A program made the position numbers and the translations under genes. A DNA stretch of 26,100 nucleotides from a bacterium (GTDB taxonomy: Bacteria; Chloroflexota; Dormibacteria; UBA8260; Bog-877), in contig JAKABA010000040.1 in assembly GCA_021802115.1 (NCBI GenBank), forward strand, positions 1 through 26,100, written 5' to 3'. This document shows, piece after piece, positions 7,685 to 15,225 of this stretch. How positions within the stretch are numbered: position 1 is the first letter of the stretch; each line of letters starts with the position of its first letter. The notes under the pieces are model-generated. The model was not told the origin of the DNA. It worked only from the letters and a program-made list of their open reading frames with translations, and ran no database searches.

Positions 7685-8277
7685 CCGTTGGGGTTCTTGT
7701 GGAGGTACTGCTGGTGGTAGGGCTCGGCGTAGTAGAAGGGGCCTGACTCCAGGACCTCGGTGGTGATCATGCCCAGCCCCGCCTGGGTCAGCCGCTGCTG
7801 GTAGCTCTCCCGAGACGCCAGCGCGAGCTGGAGCTGGGCCTCGCTGGTGCAGTAGATCGCCGAGCGGTACTGGGTTCCGATGTCGTTGCCCTGGCGCATG
7901 CCCTGGGTCGGGTCGTGTGACTCCCAGAAGAGGCGCAGCAGCTCCGGGTACGGCACAGCACTGGGCCGGAACGCCACCAGGACCACCTCCGCATGCCCGG
8001 TCAGCCCGGTGCACACCTCCTCGTAGGTCGGATTGGGCGTGATCCCCCCGCTGTACCCGGCCGCGGTGGTGTAAACCCCGGGGGTCTCCCAGAACCGGCG
8101 CTCCGCCCCCCAGAAGCAGCCCATCCCGAAGACGGCCACCTCGACCCCCGCGGGGAAGGGCGGCAGCAGGGGATGCCCCAGGACCGGATGGGATCCCGCC
8201 ACCGGCATCGCCTCCTGGCGGCCTGGCAGGGCCTTCGACGGGGTCGGCAGCGAGGTGCGGTGAGTGGTCTCAAGCAT
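7624..8277 (-). CDS. msrA: Peptide-methionine (S)-S-oxide reductase MsrA
   Basis: MsrA reduces the S-epimer of methionine sulfoxide in oxidised proteins, using thioredoxin-type reductants. The nucleophile is Cys54 in GCFWG. The family run follows: [21 protein letters not shown], then FWESHDPTQ and [11 protein letters not shown]. The C-terminal [16 protein letters not shown] supplies the likely resolving Cys residues. ATG 8277 (217 residues) is preferred over GTG 8298 because GGAGGG lies about 10 nt upstream of it on the minus strand. The first 45 residues are an extension typical of longer bacterial MsrA. The 3' end overlaps the phospholipase gene by 61 bp tail to tail, so this segment codes on both strands. 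It is a single gene with no partner msrB in the window. Confidence 0.95.
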   Translation of the reverse strand: MLETTHRTSLPTPSKALPGRQEAMPVAGSHPVLGHPLLPPFPAGVEVAVFGMGCFWGAERRFWETPGVYTTAAGYSGGITPNPTYEEVCTGLTGHAEVVLVAFRPSAVPYPELLRLFWESHDPTQGMRQGNDIGTQYRSAIYCTSEAQLQLALASRESYQQRLTQAGLGMITTEVLESGPFYYAEPYHQQYLHKNPNGYCGLRGTGVACAVGLVPAG

Positions 8278-8340
8278 ACGTCGCAATCCCTCCATCACTT
8301 AGGCCCTCACACTATCACCGCTCGGCGGTGGCGGTCGGCG

Positions 8341-9105
8341 TCATTCCCAGTGGAACAGGCTGACCGCTGCGCCCACTGCGACCGCGGCCCATGCCAGGCA
8401 GAGCGCGAGCGGCACCGCCGGCAGGGCGTGTCCCTCCAGCACCGCTCGCAGGGAGGTGCTGAGGGCGGCTGCCGGGAGCACCCGCGCCAGCGGCTGGATC
8501 GCGCCCGGCAGCTGGCTGACCGGGATCGCGATCCCCCCCAGCACCAGGAACAGCAGGTAGAGCCCGTTGGCAGCTCCGAGGGTGAGCTCGGCCCGCAGCG
8601 CCCCGGCCATCGTGAGCCCGATCGCGGCGAAGGTGAGGCTGCCCAGCAGCACAACCGCCGCGGCCAGCCACCAGCTGCCCCGGTCGTGCCAGTGGAAGCC
8701 GAAGTGGGCGATGAGCAGCACCAGCACCACCTGGCCGACCTCCACCACCAGCACCGACCCCGCCTTGGCCACCACCAGCGTGCGCCGGGTGAGGGGAGTC
8801 CCGCCGAGCCGCTTCAAAACCCGGTAGTAGCGCTGGTAGGCGGTGGAGATTCCCAGGGTCACCATCCCGGTCGACATCACGGCCAGGGTCAGGATCCCGG
8901 GTACCAGAAAGTAGATGGGGGGCCCGTCCCGGGTTGGCAGGACCCGCAGGCCGGCGAAGAAGACCAGCAGCAAAACCGGCAGGATCAGGATCACCAGCAG
9001 GTTCTCCGGCTGGCGCAGCAGCAGCAGCAGCTCCACCTGGAGCTGGGCTGCGAGCGCTCCCGGCCGGCGGGGGGTGCGCCGGGCGGCGGAGGTGGGCAGG
9101 CTCAC
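8341..9105 (-). CDS. ABC-2 type exporter permease (DrrB-like)
   Basis: A 254-residue integral membrane protein with six hydrophobic segments, in the arrangement of ABC-2 permeases of the DrrB/NodJ/YadH type. The first segment (LVILILPVLLLVFFAG) follows a cytoplasmic N-terminus of about 35 residues. Family-typical features are a TAYQRYYRVLKRLGGTPLTR loop and the re-entrant PVSQLPGAIQPLARVLPAAAL stretch before the last helix. Start GTG 9105 overlaps the stop of the ATPase gene by 4 nt (GTGA), so the two are one exporter. It is the last gene of the SixA/kinase/PhoU/regulator operon. Substrate unknown; relatives export drugs, lipids or polysaccharides. Confidence 0.9.
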   Translation of the reverse strand: MSLPTSAARRTPRRPGALAAQLQVELLLLLRQPENLLVILILPVLLLVFFAGLRVLPTRDGPPIYFLVPGILTLAVMSTGMVTLGISTAYQRYYRVLKRLGGTPLTRRTLVVAKAGSVLVVEVGQVVLVLLIAHFGFHWHDRGSWWLAAAVVLLGSLTFAAIGLTMAGALRAELTLGAANGLYLLFLVLGGIAIPVSQLPGAIQPLARVLPAAALSTSLRAVLEGHALPAVPLALCLAWAAVAVGAAVSLFHWE

Positions 9106-10040
9106 TCCCCCTGCTCCTCGGTCAGGCTGAGGAACACCTCTTCGAGGGACGACCGGCCGATCCTGATCTCGTTGAAGGTCAGGTCCCGGTCGGCGAGCCA
9201 GGCCGTGAGGGCGGCGGCGGCCCGCGCCGGCTGGGGGGTGGCCAGGTCGTATGCCGCCCGTCCGCGCTCGGTGACCTCCACCGCTCCCAAGTGCTCGGTC
9301 AGGGAGACCAGCAGCTCGGGTGTGAGCGGCGCGGGCAGCTCGAGGCGGAGCAGGTCAGGACCAGAGCCCCCTCGCAGGCGCTCCGGTGAGTCGCAGGCGA
9401 TGAGGGACCCATCCTTGATGATGGCGACCCGGTCTGCGAGCCGCTCGGCCTCCTCCATCGAATGGGTGGTCAGGACGATCGTGACCCCGGCCGCCCGCTG
9501 CTCCTGCACGATCTCCCAGGTGAGCAGGCGGGCGCGCGGGTCCATCCCCGCGGTGGGCTCGTCCAGGAAGAGCACCCGGGGCCGACCGACCAGAGCCAGC
9601 GCCAAGGACAGCCTCTGCTTCTCGCCCCCCGACAGCTGGCGGAAGCGACGGTCGACCCGGTCGGCGAGCCCGACCCGCTCCAGCAGCGCCTCCCCGGGCG
9701 CGGGATCCCGGAAGTACGAGGAGAAGAGCCGGATGACCTCGCCGACCTTGATGGTGGGATAGATGCCTCCCTCCTGCAGCATCAGCCCCACCTGCTCCCG
9801 GACCGGCCCGGGCTCGCGGGCGGGGTCGTGCCGGAGGACCCGGATGGTGCCCCGGTCGGGGCGCCGGTAGCCCTCGATCATCTCGATGGTGGTGGTCTTG
9901 CCCGCCCCATTGGGTCCCACCACCGCCACCAGCTCGCCCAGCCCGATCTCCAGATTGAGGTCCAGAACCGCGGCCCGGCTGCCGTAGAACTTGGAGACCC
10001 CGACCAGGGAGATCGCGGGCTCCGCCAGGGCCGGGCTCAC
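9102..10040 (-). CDS. ABC-2 exporter ATP-binding protein (DrrA/CcmA-like)
   Basis: A 312-residue ATPase that powers the downstream ABC-2 permease. Walker A GPNGAGKTT is at 42-50, signature LSGGEKQR at 136-143, Walker B VLFLDE at 156-161, D-loop AGMD and the switch His in TTHSMEEAE. The roughly 90-residue C-terminal extension ending SSLEEVFLSLTEE is typical of DrrA-type drug-exporter ATPases. The GTG at 10040 overlaps the response-regulator stop by 4 nt. The frame remains open further upstream only because it runs in an alternate frame through the regulator gene. Coupling to a PhoB-like regulator and PhoU suggests the exporter is produced in step with phosphate signalling (inference). Confidence 0.94.
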   Translation of the reverse strand: MSPALAEPAISLVGVSKFYGSRAAVLDLNLEIGLGELVAVVGPNGAGKTTTIEMIEGYRRPDRGTIRVLRHDPAREPGPVREQVGLMLQEGGIYPTIKVGEVIRLFSSYFRDPAPGEALLERVGLADRVDRRFRQLSGGEKQRLSLALALVGRPRVLFLDEPTAGMDPRARLLTWEIVQEQRAAGVTIVLTTHSMEEAERLADRVAIIKDGSLIACDSPERLRGGSGPDLLRLELPAPLTPELLVSLTEHLGAVEVTERGRAAYDLATPQPARAAAALTAWLADRDLTFNEIRIGRSSLEEVFLSLTEEQGE

Positions 10041-10777
10041 CGCTGCAGGCTCTCCCCCGGGGCGAGGTCCGCCCGGTAGCCGACTCCGAACACGGTGTTG
10101 ATGCGAAAGGGCAGGCTGGGGAAGGCCTCGAACTTCTCCCTGATCCATCGGATGTGGACCGCCACCGTCTTGCTGTCGCCGTGGAAGTCGGTGCCCCACA
10201 CCGCACGCAGAAGCGCCTCGCGGCTGTGTACGCGTCCGTGGTGGGTGAGCAGGTAGAAGAGCAGGCTGAACTCCTTCGGGCTCATCCTCACCTCCTGCTG
10301 GTCCACCACCACCCGCCGCGACCTCGCGTCCGCGGTGAAGTTGCCGACTTTGATCAGTTCGCCGGTGGAGGCCGCCTGGGAGGTGCGCTCGGAGCGCCGT
10401 AGCAGGGCCGCCACCCGGGCCATGAACTCCTTGATCCCAAAGGGCTTGGTCATGTAGTCGTCGGCGCCAAGGCCGAGTCCGGCCACCTTGTCGCTCTCGG
10501 CGCCGCGGGCGGTCAGCATCAGGATGGGGACGTCTGACTCCTGGCGAATCGCTCGACACACCTCCTCGCCGGAGAGCTCGGGAAGCATCAGATCGAGCAC
10601 GACCAGGTCGGGGCTGCGGGAGCGCGCGAGCTCGAGCCCGGCGGTGCCGGAGCTCGCCTCCGAGACCACATAGCCCTGGGCCGCCAGGTTGTAGCGCAGA
10701 GTCATGCGCACCGCCTCCTCGTCCTCCACGAGCAGCACGCGCCTGCCCTTGCCCTGATCCGCCGCCTCCGCGCTCAA
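10037..10777 (-). CDS. OmpR/PhoB-family response regulator
   Basis: A 246-residue two-component regulator. The receiver domain (residues about 13-128) has the acidic pocket in VEDEE (18-21), phosphoacceptor Asp62 in VVLDLMLP and the conserved Lys in TKPFG. A winged-helix OmpR domain (about 145-240) contains SPKEFSLLFYLLTHHGRVHSREALL and the recognition region SKTVAVHIRWIREKFE. TTG 10777 is chosen because it overlaps the phoU stop by 4 nt (TTGA) and gives a normal N-terminus; the Shine-Dalgarno signal is weak. It is probably phosphorylated by the PAS kinase encoded two genes upstream. It resembles PhoB/RegX3 regulators, but no Pho box could be identified here to prove phosphate control. Confidence 0.93.
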   Translation of the reverse strand: MSAEAADQGKGRRVLLVEDEEAVRMTLRYNLAAQGYVVSEASSGTAGLELARSRSPDLVVLDLMLPELSGEEVCRAIRQESDVPILMLTARGAESDKVAGLGLGADDYMTKPFGIKEFMARVAALLRRSERTSQAASTGELIKVGNFTADARSRRVVVDQQEVRMSPKEFSLLFYLLTHHGRVHSREALLRAVWGTDFHGDSKTVAVHIRWIREKFEAFPSLPFRINTVFGVGYRADLAPGESLQR

Positions 10778-11439
10778 CCGAGCTCGACCAGCCGGCCGGT
10801 CTCCAAAAAGACCACATCCTCGGCGATGTTGGTGACGCGGTCGGCGATCCGCTCCAGGTTGTGGGCGATGAACAGCAGGTTGGTGGCGGGATAGGCCCAC
10901 TCCGGATGCTCGCGCATGGTCTCCACCATGTCGTCGAAGACCCGGTGATAGATGCGGTCGATGCGGTCGTCGCGGGCGGCGATGTCCTGGGCGCGCCGCA
11001 CGTCGGTGGCGGTGATCGTCTGCATGATGTCCCGCACCTGCTCCTCCACGTAGCGCCCGAGGCGGATCACCGCGTCCATCCGGGGGCGCGAGGAGAGCTC
11101 GATCAGCGGCAGCGCGTAGCGGGCGCAGCTCTTGGCGTGGTCCCCCATCCGCTCCAGCTCGGAGGCGATCAGCAGCAGGCCGAAGATGGCGTGTAGGTCC
11201 TGGCCGGCAGGGTGGCGGTCCTCCAGGAGCTGGATGCCCCGCTCCCGCTCCAGCCGGTGGCGCTCGTTGATCTCCAGGTCGCGCGCGACCACACCGCGGA
11301 GGCGGTCGCCATCGCGCTCCTCGAGGCCTCCCATGGCGCCGGCGACCCCCTCGGCGACCAGCTCCCCCAGCAGGCGCACCCCGTCACGGCGAGCCGCCAG
11401 CTCCGCCGCCAGCTCCGGCCTTCTCGCCACGCTTGCCAT
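10774..11439 (-). CDS. phoU: Phosphate-signalling protein PhoU
   Basis: A 221-residue all-helical protein with the two tandem PhoU repeats. Each carries the metal-binding signature E/DxxxD: ELERMGDHAKSCAR near 93-106 and NLERIADRVTNIAEDVV near 194-210. PhoU normally links the PstSCAB phosphate importer to the PhoR kinase and restrains the Pho response; it also affects polyphosphate levels. Here it lies between the kinase gene (23 nt upstream) and the regulator gene (TTGA overlap). No pst genes are seen in the window, so it may act directly on this kinase. The start ATG 11439 has only a weak GAGAG before it. Confidence 0.95.
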   Translation of the reverse strand: MASVARRPELAAELAARRDGVRLLGELVAEGVAGAMGGLEERDGDRLRGVVARDLEINERHRLERERGIQLLEDRHPAGQDLHAIFGLLLIASELERMGDHAKSCARYALPLIELSSRPRMDAVIRLGRYVEEQVRDIMQTITATDVRRAQDIAARDDRIDRIYHRVFDDMVETMREHPEWAYPATNLLFIAHNLERIADRVTNIAEDVVFLETGRLVELG

Positions 11440-11462
11440 CTCTCGATCTTAGATGAGCCGCG

Positions 11463-12542
11463 TCAACTGGGCGGATCTGGAGGACAGAGCTGGATGCGGA
11501 CCTCGGTGCCGGCACCTGGGCGGCTCGTCACCTCGATCCGCCCACCCTGCAGCTCCACCGCCTGACGGGCGATCGCCAGCCCCAGCCCGCTGCCCGAACC
11601 CGAGCGGGCGCGGTCGCCCGTGTAGAAGCGGTCGAAGATGCGGGGCAGGGCCGCGGCGGGGATGCCGCTGCCGGTGTCGCGCACCGCCACCGTCGGACAG
11701 GCGCCCACCATCTCCACGGTGACCGTGATCTCGCCCTCCTCGCCGGTGAACTTGATCGCGTTGTCGAGCACGTTGGACAGCGCCCGTTCCAGCCGCTCCG
11801 GGTCGGCGCGGGCCAGGATCGCCTCCCCCTGGCAGCGGAGGGTCAGCCGGCGGTCCCGGGCCTGGGGGCCCAGCCCCACGCAGACTCGCCGGGCGAGCTC
11901 CAGGAGGTCCACCGTCTGCAGGTTGGCACGCTCGGCCCCCGCCTCCAGCCGGGCCAGGTCCAGGATCCCCGACACCAGGGAGTGCAGGTGCTCCGCCTCG
12001 GCGGCGATCCGGGCGGCGAACTCCTGGGTGGCCTCGGGGTCACCGCGAGCCTCTCCGTTCAGGGTCTCGGCGAGCAGGGTGAGGCTGGCCAGCGGGGTGC
12101 GCAGGTCATGGGACAGGTTCGCCAGCAGCTCCTGATGGGCGCGGCTCAGCCGGCGCTCGTGGGTGACGTCGCTCAGGATCAGGAGCACGGTCGGGGAAGG
12201 CCCGGAGCGGATCGGGGCCGCCACCGCACGCAACACCCTGCGCCAGCCGTCATGGCTTATCTCCGAGCGCTGGATCTGCCTCTGTTCGAAGGCCAGCCCC
12301 ACCAGCTCCGCCGCCCGAGGGTCGTCGACCACCAGTCCCAGGGGGGTGCCTGGCTCCAGCGCCGGGACGGCCGGATCTCCCGAGGGGTCGCTCCGCGCCA
12401 ACAGCTCGGCGGCGTTGGGGCTCGCCCAGAGCAGGCGGCGCCCGCTGTCCAGCAGGAGCCCGGCATCGGTACCCAGCCGCACCATCGCGGCCAGCACCTC
12501 CGATCGAAGGCGCTGAGGCCCGGTCGGCTCTCGTCCGGTCAT
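11463..12542 (-). CDS. PAS-domain sensor histidine kinase (PhoR-like, soluble)
   Basis: A 359-residue histidine kinase. A PAS-like domain covers about 15-128. Then come HisKA with phosphoacceptor His145 in LSHDLRTPL, and a HATPase domain with the N box NVLDNAIKFT, G1 box DTGSGIP, the FDRFYTGD segment and G2 box GSGLGLAI. This order and the LSHDLRTPLASL sequence match PhoR-type kinases. There is no transmembrane segment, so sensing must be cytoplasmic, perhaps through PhoU or a PAS ligand. ATG 12542 overlaps the stop of the SixA-like gene by 4 nt (ATGA); a GTG at 12551 is the alternative. It is the likely partner of the regulator at 10037-10777. Confidence 0.93.
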   Translation of the reverse strand: MTGREPTGPQRLRSEVLAAMVRLGTDAGLLLDSGRRLLWASPNAAELLARSDPSGDPAVPALEPGTPLGLVVDDPRAAELVGLAFEQRQIQRSEISHDGWRRVLRAVAAPIRSGPSPTVLLILSDVTHERRLSRAHQELLANLSHDLRTPLASLTLLAETLNGEARGDPEATQEFAARIAAEAEHLHSLVSGILDLARLEAGAERANLQTVDLLELARRVCVGLGPQARDRRLTLRCQGEAILARADPERLERALSNVLDNAIKFTGEEGEITVTVEMVGACPTVAVRDTGSGIPAAALPRIFDRFYTGDRARSGSGSGLGLAIARQAVELQGGRIEVTSRPGAGTEVRIQLCPPDPPS

Positions 12543-13045
12543 CGGGACCACCGGCCGGTTCTGGGGTTGAGTACCCCCGCAAACTCGACTGCCACCAGCT
12601 CTCGTCGGGAGTTGAGGTCAAACCGCCAGACACCTCCCTTGGGGCAGCGTTCGACCGGGCTGCCCGTGGCCCAGGTCAGGACGGGCACCAGAATGTTGCC
12701 GTGGGTGCAGGCGGCGGCGGCCCGGGTGGTCCCGGGCAGGCAGATGGCGGTCAGCTCCTGGAGCCAGCGGCCGGCGGCCGCGACGCTCTCGGGCTCGTTG
12801 CTCTCGAAGAGGAAGGGGAGCTCCTCCACCACGAGCCCGCGTCCGTGGGCGGCGGGCAGCAGGGTGTCGGCGCAGCGCACGGTGGGGCTGGCCAAGAAGC
12901 GCACGATCGGAGAGTCTTCCAGCGCCGCCACGATCGCCAGGGCCTGCCGCCAGCCGGACTCGGTCAGGGGCCGATCGTGGTCGCTGCCGGACCAGGCGCT
13001 GCGGTCCATCGCCACCCCATGGCGCACCAGGTGCAAGGTGGGCAC
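12539..13045 (-). CDS. SixA-like histidine phosphatase
   Basis: A 168-residue member of the phosphoglycerate-mutase-like histidine phosphatase superfamily, SixA subgroup. The catalytic RHG is at 8-10 (His9), followed by DRPLTESGWRQA and SPTVRCADTLLPA. A second active-site His is likely in CTHGN. Relatives remove phosphate from phosphohistidine or small metabolites; SixA-like proteins often sit beside ppx, ppk and CHAD genes, as here. GTG 13045 is chosen because the family starts at that point. No Shine-Dalgarno is seen, but a TATACT box ends 9 nt upstream, suggesting leaderless translation. It is the first gene of a six-gene operon; the next gene overlaps by 4 nt. It might dephosphorylate the co-encoded kinase (speculation). 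Confidence 0.85.
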   Translation of the reverse strand: MPTLHLVRHGVAMDRSAWSGSDHDRPLTESGWRQALAIVAALEDSPIVRFLASPTVRCADTLLPAAHGRGLVVEELPFLFESNEPESVAAAGRWLQELTAICLPGTTRAAAACTHGNILVPVLTWATGSPVERCPKGGVWRFDLNSRRELVAVEFAGVLNPRTGRWSR

Positions 13046-13053
13046 TGACGCGA

Positions 13054-13078
13054 AGTATAGGTGGGAGGCCCAGCTCCC
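13054..13078 (-). promoter_or_regulatory. Promoter -10 box and adjacent inverted repeat of the sixA-kinase-phoU operon
   Basis: On the minus strand TATACT (13059-13054) differs from the consensus TATAAT at one base and ends 9 nt before the GTG at 13045. Just upstream, GGGAG/CTCCC (13063-13067 and 13074-13078) form a 16-nt inverted repeat where a repressor or activator could bind. No clear -35 box is seen. Confidence 0.55.
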
Positions 13079-13121
13079 GAGCGTCGCGGGACGTCCCCTC
13101 CGCGGTGGCGAAGAACGAAGG

Positions 13122-13127
13122 TACGAT
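13122..13127 (+). promoter_or_regulatory. Possible -10 box of the ppx-CHAD operon
   Basis: TACGAT ends 7 nt before a GTG (13134) that opens an 11-codon ORF running into the ppx start. It is divergent from the sixA promoter, 63 nt away. No -35 box is visible. Confidence 0.4.
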
Positions 13128-13133
13128 GTGCTC

Positions 13134-13169
13134 GTGAGCGCTAGCCGTCCGTGCGCCGTGGCGCCATGA
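13134..13169 (+). CDS. Putative 11-codon leaderless leader ORF before ppx
   Basis: GTG 13134 opens a frame encoding 11 residues (VSASRPCAVAP). Its TGA overlaps the ppx ATG in ATGA (13166-13169). The GTG sits where transcription from the TACGAT box would start. The ppx gene has no Shine-Dalgarno of its own, so its translation could depend on ribosomes finishing this leader. This is a positional argument only; no homology supports the peptide. Confidence 0.3.
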   Translation: MSASRPCAVAP

Positions 13170-14140
13170 CCAGCGCGGCGCGCCTGGCCGCCATCGACGT
13201 TGGCAGCAACACCATCCACCTCCTGCTGGCGAGCTGCCGGCCCGGTCGGCTCCCCCGCCAGCTGTTCCGTCGCCGCGAGTTCGTCCAGCTGGGACTGGAT
13301 GTGGCCGCCACCGGCGAGATCGGGCCGGAGCGCCTGGAGCTGGCAGCGGCCACCCTGTCGGGGCAGGTGGCCGAGGCCCGGCGACGGGGGGCAGGGCAAC
13401 TAGCGGTCGGCGCGACCCAGGCCCTGCGCGCGGCCCGCAATGGCGAGGAGGTCGCCTTCGTGCTGGCGCAGCGCGCCGGCCTCACCAAGGTGGTGGTGCT
13501 GCCTGCGCCCGAGGAGGCGCAGCTCGCATTTACCGGCGCCACCATGGCGGTCCCTCGAGGCACCCTGACTCTGCTGCTGGACATCGGCGGAGCGTCCACC
13601 CAGGTCGCGCTGGGTCCCGCCGGTGGGGTCTGCTCAGACCACTCCCTGCCGCTCGGGTCGGGATCGATCGCGTCGCTCGCCGCCGGTGATCCGCCGGGTC
13701 CCGAGGAGTGGCGGGCGATGCAGCGCCGGGTCAACGAGCTCATCCCCGACCTCGTGCCCCCGCCCCCCGGCACCCTGGCGCTGGGAACTGGTGGCACCAT
13801 AACCAACCTGCCTCGCCTGATCGGGAGGCCGAAGGGGTCGTGGCTGCGGCTGCGGGAGGTGGAGGAGGTGATCGAGATCTTCCGCGAACGCTCGGTGCTC
13901 GAGGTGGCCCTCAAGTCGGGAGTGGACCTCGAGCGGGTCAGGCTCTGCCGGGGCGGCGCGCTGATCCTCGCCCACCTCATGGATCTGCTCGGGCTGGACC
14001 GGATCCGCTGCTCGGAGCGAGGTCTGAGGGACGGGATGGTGACCGGCGTGCTGGAGCGCGGCGAGGACTGGTGGCGACCACTGGCCAGTTCCGAGCTGCT
14101 CTGCCCGGACGCACCGGAGGCGGCCCTTGTCAGCCCCTGA
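13166..14140 (+). CDS. Ppx/GppA family exopolyphosphatase
   Basis: A 324-residue phosphatase of the ASKHA-fold Ppx/GppA family, which removes terminal phosphate from polyphosphate or converts pppGpp to ppGpp. Phosphate-1 motif AAIDVGSNTIHLLLA is at about 8-22; a catalytic Glu is probable in PEEAQLAF. Phosphate-2 motif LLLDIGGASTQVAL lies near 135-150 and the LGTGGTITN loop near 210. At about 320 residues it is the short two-domain form, as in actinobacterial Ppx1/Ppx2, and lacks the C-terminal HD domain of E. coli Ppx. ATG 13166 is preferred over GTG 13151; neither has a clear ribosome-binding site. It overlaps the CHAD gene by 14 nt. The divergent SixA-like gene and nearby phoU support a polyphosphate role over a stringent-response one. 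Confidence 0.92.
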   Translation: MTSAARLAAIDVGSNTIHLLLASCRPGRLPRQLFRRREFVQLGLDVAATGEIGPERLELAAATLSGQVAEARRRGAGQLAVGATQALRAARNGEEVAFVLAQRAGLTKVVVLPAPEEAQLAFTGATMAVPRGTLTLLLDIGGASTQVALGPAGGVCSDHSLPLGSGSIASLAAGDPPGPEEWRAMQRRVNELIPDLVPPPPGTLALGTGGTITNLPRLIGRPKGSWLRLREVEEVIEIFRERSVLEVALKSGVDLERVRLCRGGALILAHLMDLLGLDRIRCSERGLRDGMVTGVLERGEDWWRPLASSELLCPDAPEAALVSP

Positions 14141-15077
14141 CGGACCAACCTGCGCCGAGCTCGCCCAGCCGGCCCTGGAGGACCGGGTCCAGGCGCTGCG
14201 CTGGGCGACCGCGCGCCTGCCTCTGGCTGGCGACCAGGAGGCGGTCCACGACACCCGGGTCGCCCTGCGCCGCCTCCGGGAGGCGATCACGGCCCTCTCC
14301 CAATGCCTTCCGCGCCGGGAACAGGAGCGCTTGGGACCCCTACGGGCCGCTGAGCGGCTGCTCGGGCCGCTGCGCGACACCGAGGTCCGCTACGAGCTGC
14401 TCGTCTCAGTGCTGGGCCCGGTCGCGGTCTCGTGGGATCGCCGCGACGATCCCCGGGCGGCGGCGGTCTACGGGGCCTCGGTCATTCCCGGTGCCGGAGG
14501 GCCGCAGGCCGGCCTGCGAGGGTTGGAGGCCAGCGCCCGCGGGTGGCTCGCCGACTCGGTGGCGGCGGAGATGACGAGGGAGCGCGAGCGGCTGCTGGGC
14601 GGGCGCGCCCTGGCCCGCCTGGGACGGTTGGCGAAGAGCTTCGAGGTCAGGGACAAGCGGGACGCCCACGAGCCCGCCCGCCAGGTGGCGGATCGGCAGC
14701 TGGCCACGCTTTTCGCCCGCGCGGCGATCCCCCAGCGGAGCGAGCGGGAGCTGCACCGCCGGCGCATCCGCACCCGCCGTCTGCGCTACCGGCTCGAGCT
14801 CTTCGGCCCGGCACTCGCCGACGGCCACGAGCGCGTGGAGGAGGAGCTGCGCCGGCTGCAATCCCTGCTGGGGACATTTCACGATCTCGCGATCCTGGTG
14901 GAGTGGATGGACGACACCTCTCGTCGCGGCCACCACGACCTGCGTCCGGCTCTGCGCCGGCTGACGGTGAGGGTCGAGCTGGAGCACCAGGCGGCCCGCG
15001 AGGCTGTCGAGGCCCGGCTCGGTGAGCTTGACTCGGCAGGGTGGTGGGCCGCCGCCCGCCGGGCCTGCCTCGGCTGA
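14127..15077 (+). CDS. CHAD domain protein
   Basis: A 316-residue helical protein with a CHAD domain (conserved histidine alpha-helical domain). The two signature helices are VHDTRVALRRLREA near 39-52 and HRRRIRTRRLRYRLEL near 208-223. Both carry the His and basic residues that bind polyphosphate in characterised CHAD proteins, which are targeted to polyphosphate granules. The TTG start at 14127 has GGAGG at 14116-14120, 6 nt away, and overlaps the end of ppx by 14 nt, so the two are translationally coupled. No CYTH (triphosphatase) domain is attached. A role in holding or organising polyphosphate near Ppx is inferred from context. Confidence 0.92.
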   Translation: MSAPDGPTCAELAQPALEDRVQALRWATARLPLAGDQEAVHDTRVALRRLREAITALSQCLPRREQERLGPLRAAERLLGPLRDTEVRYELLVSVLGPVAVSWDRRDDPRAAAVYGASVIPGAGGPQAGLRGLEASARGWLADSVAAEMTRERERLLGGRALARLGRLAKSFEVRDKRDAHEPARQVADRQLATLFARAAIPQRSERELHRRRIRTRRLRYRLELFGPALADGHERVEEELRRLQSLLGTFHDLAILVEWMDDTSRRGHHDLRPALRRLTVRVELEHQAAREAVEARLGELDSAGWWAAARRACLG

Positions 15078-15176
15078 GGGGCAACAGCACGGAGGAACCG
15101 CCGCCTCCTCATGCTCCGGGGCGACCGGTGGCGTGCGTCCCGGTGTCAGTGAGGATGTGGTTTGCGCGACGCTCCG

Positions 15177-15190
15177 CGGGGTCAACCCCG
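15177..15190 (+). terminator. Possible short terminator hairpin between CHAD and the ThiO-like gene
   Basis: CGGGG (15177-15181) and CCCCG (15186-15190) pair around TCAA, about 100 nt after the CHAD stop. The stem is short and lacks a U-tract, so the evidence is weak. Confidence 0.25.
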
Positions 15191-15212
15191 GCGCGCCGAG
15201 ACCCCTTCTGGA

Positions 15213-15218
15213 TATGCT
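15213..15218 (+). promoter_or_regulatory. Possible -10 box of the ThiO-like gene
   Basis: TATGCT ends 8 nt before the GTG at 15226, the same arrangement as at 13054-13045 and 13127-13134. No -35 box or Shine-Dalgarno was seen. It contains the alternative ATG start (15214), so the two readings exclude each other. Confidence 0.4.
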
Positions 15219-15225
15219 CGAAGCT

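Noticed and set aside
13046..13165. Pho box (direct repeats for a PhoB/PhoP regulator) in the divergent promoter region
   Set aside because: Only a short TTCGTTCTTCG repeat on the minus strand was seen, which does not match known Pho box consensus well enough.
15078..15225. TPP riboswitch before the ThiO-like gene
   Set aside because: No CTGAGA / ACCTGATCTGG-type core elements are found in the gap.
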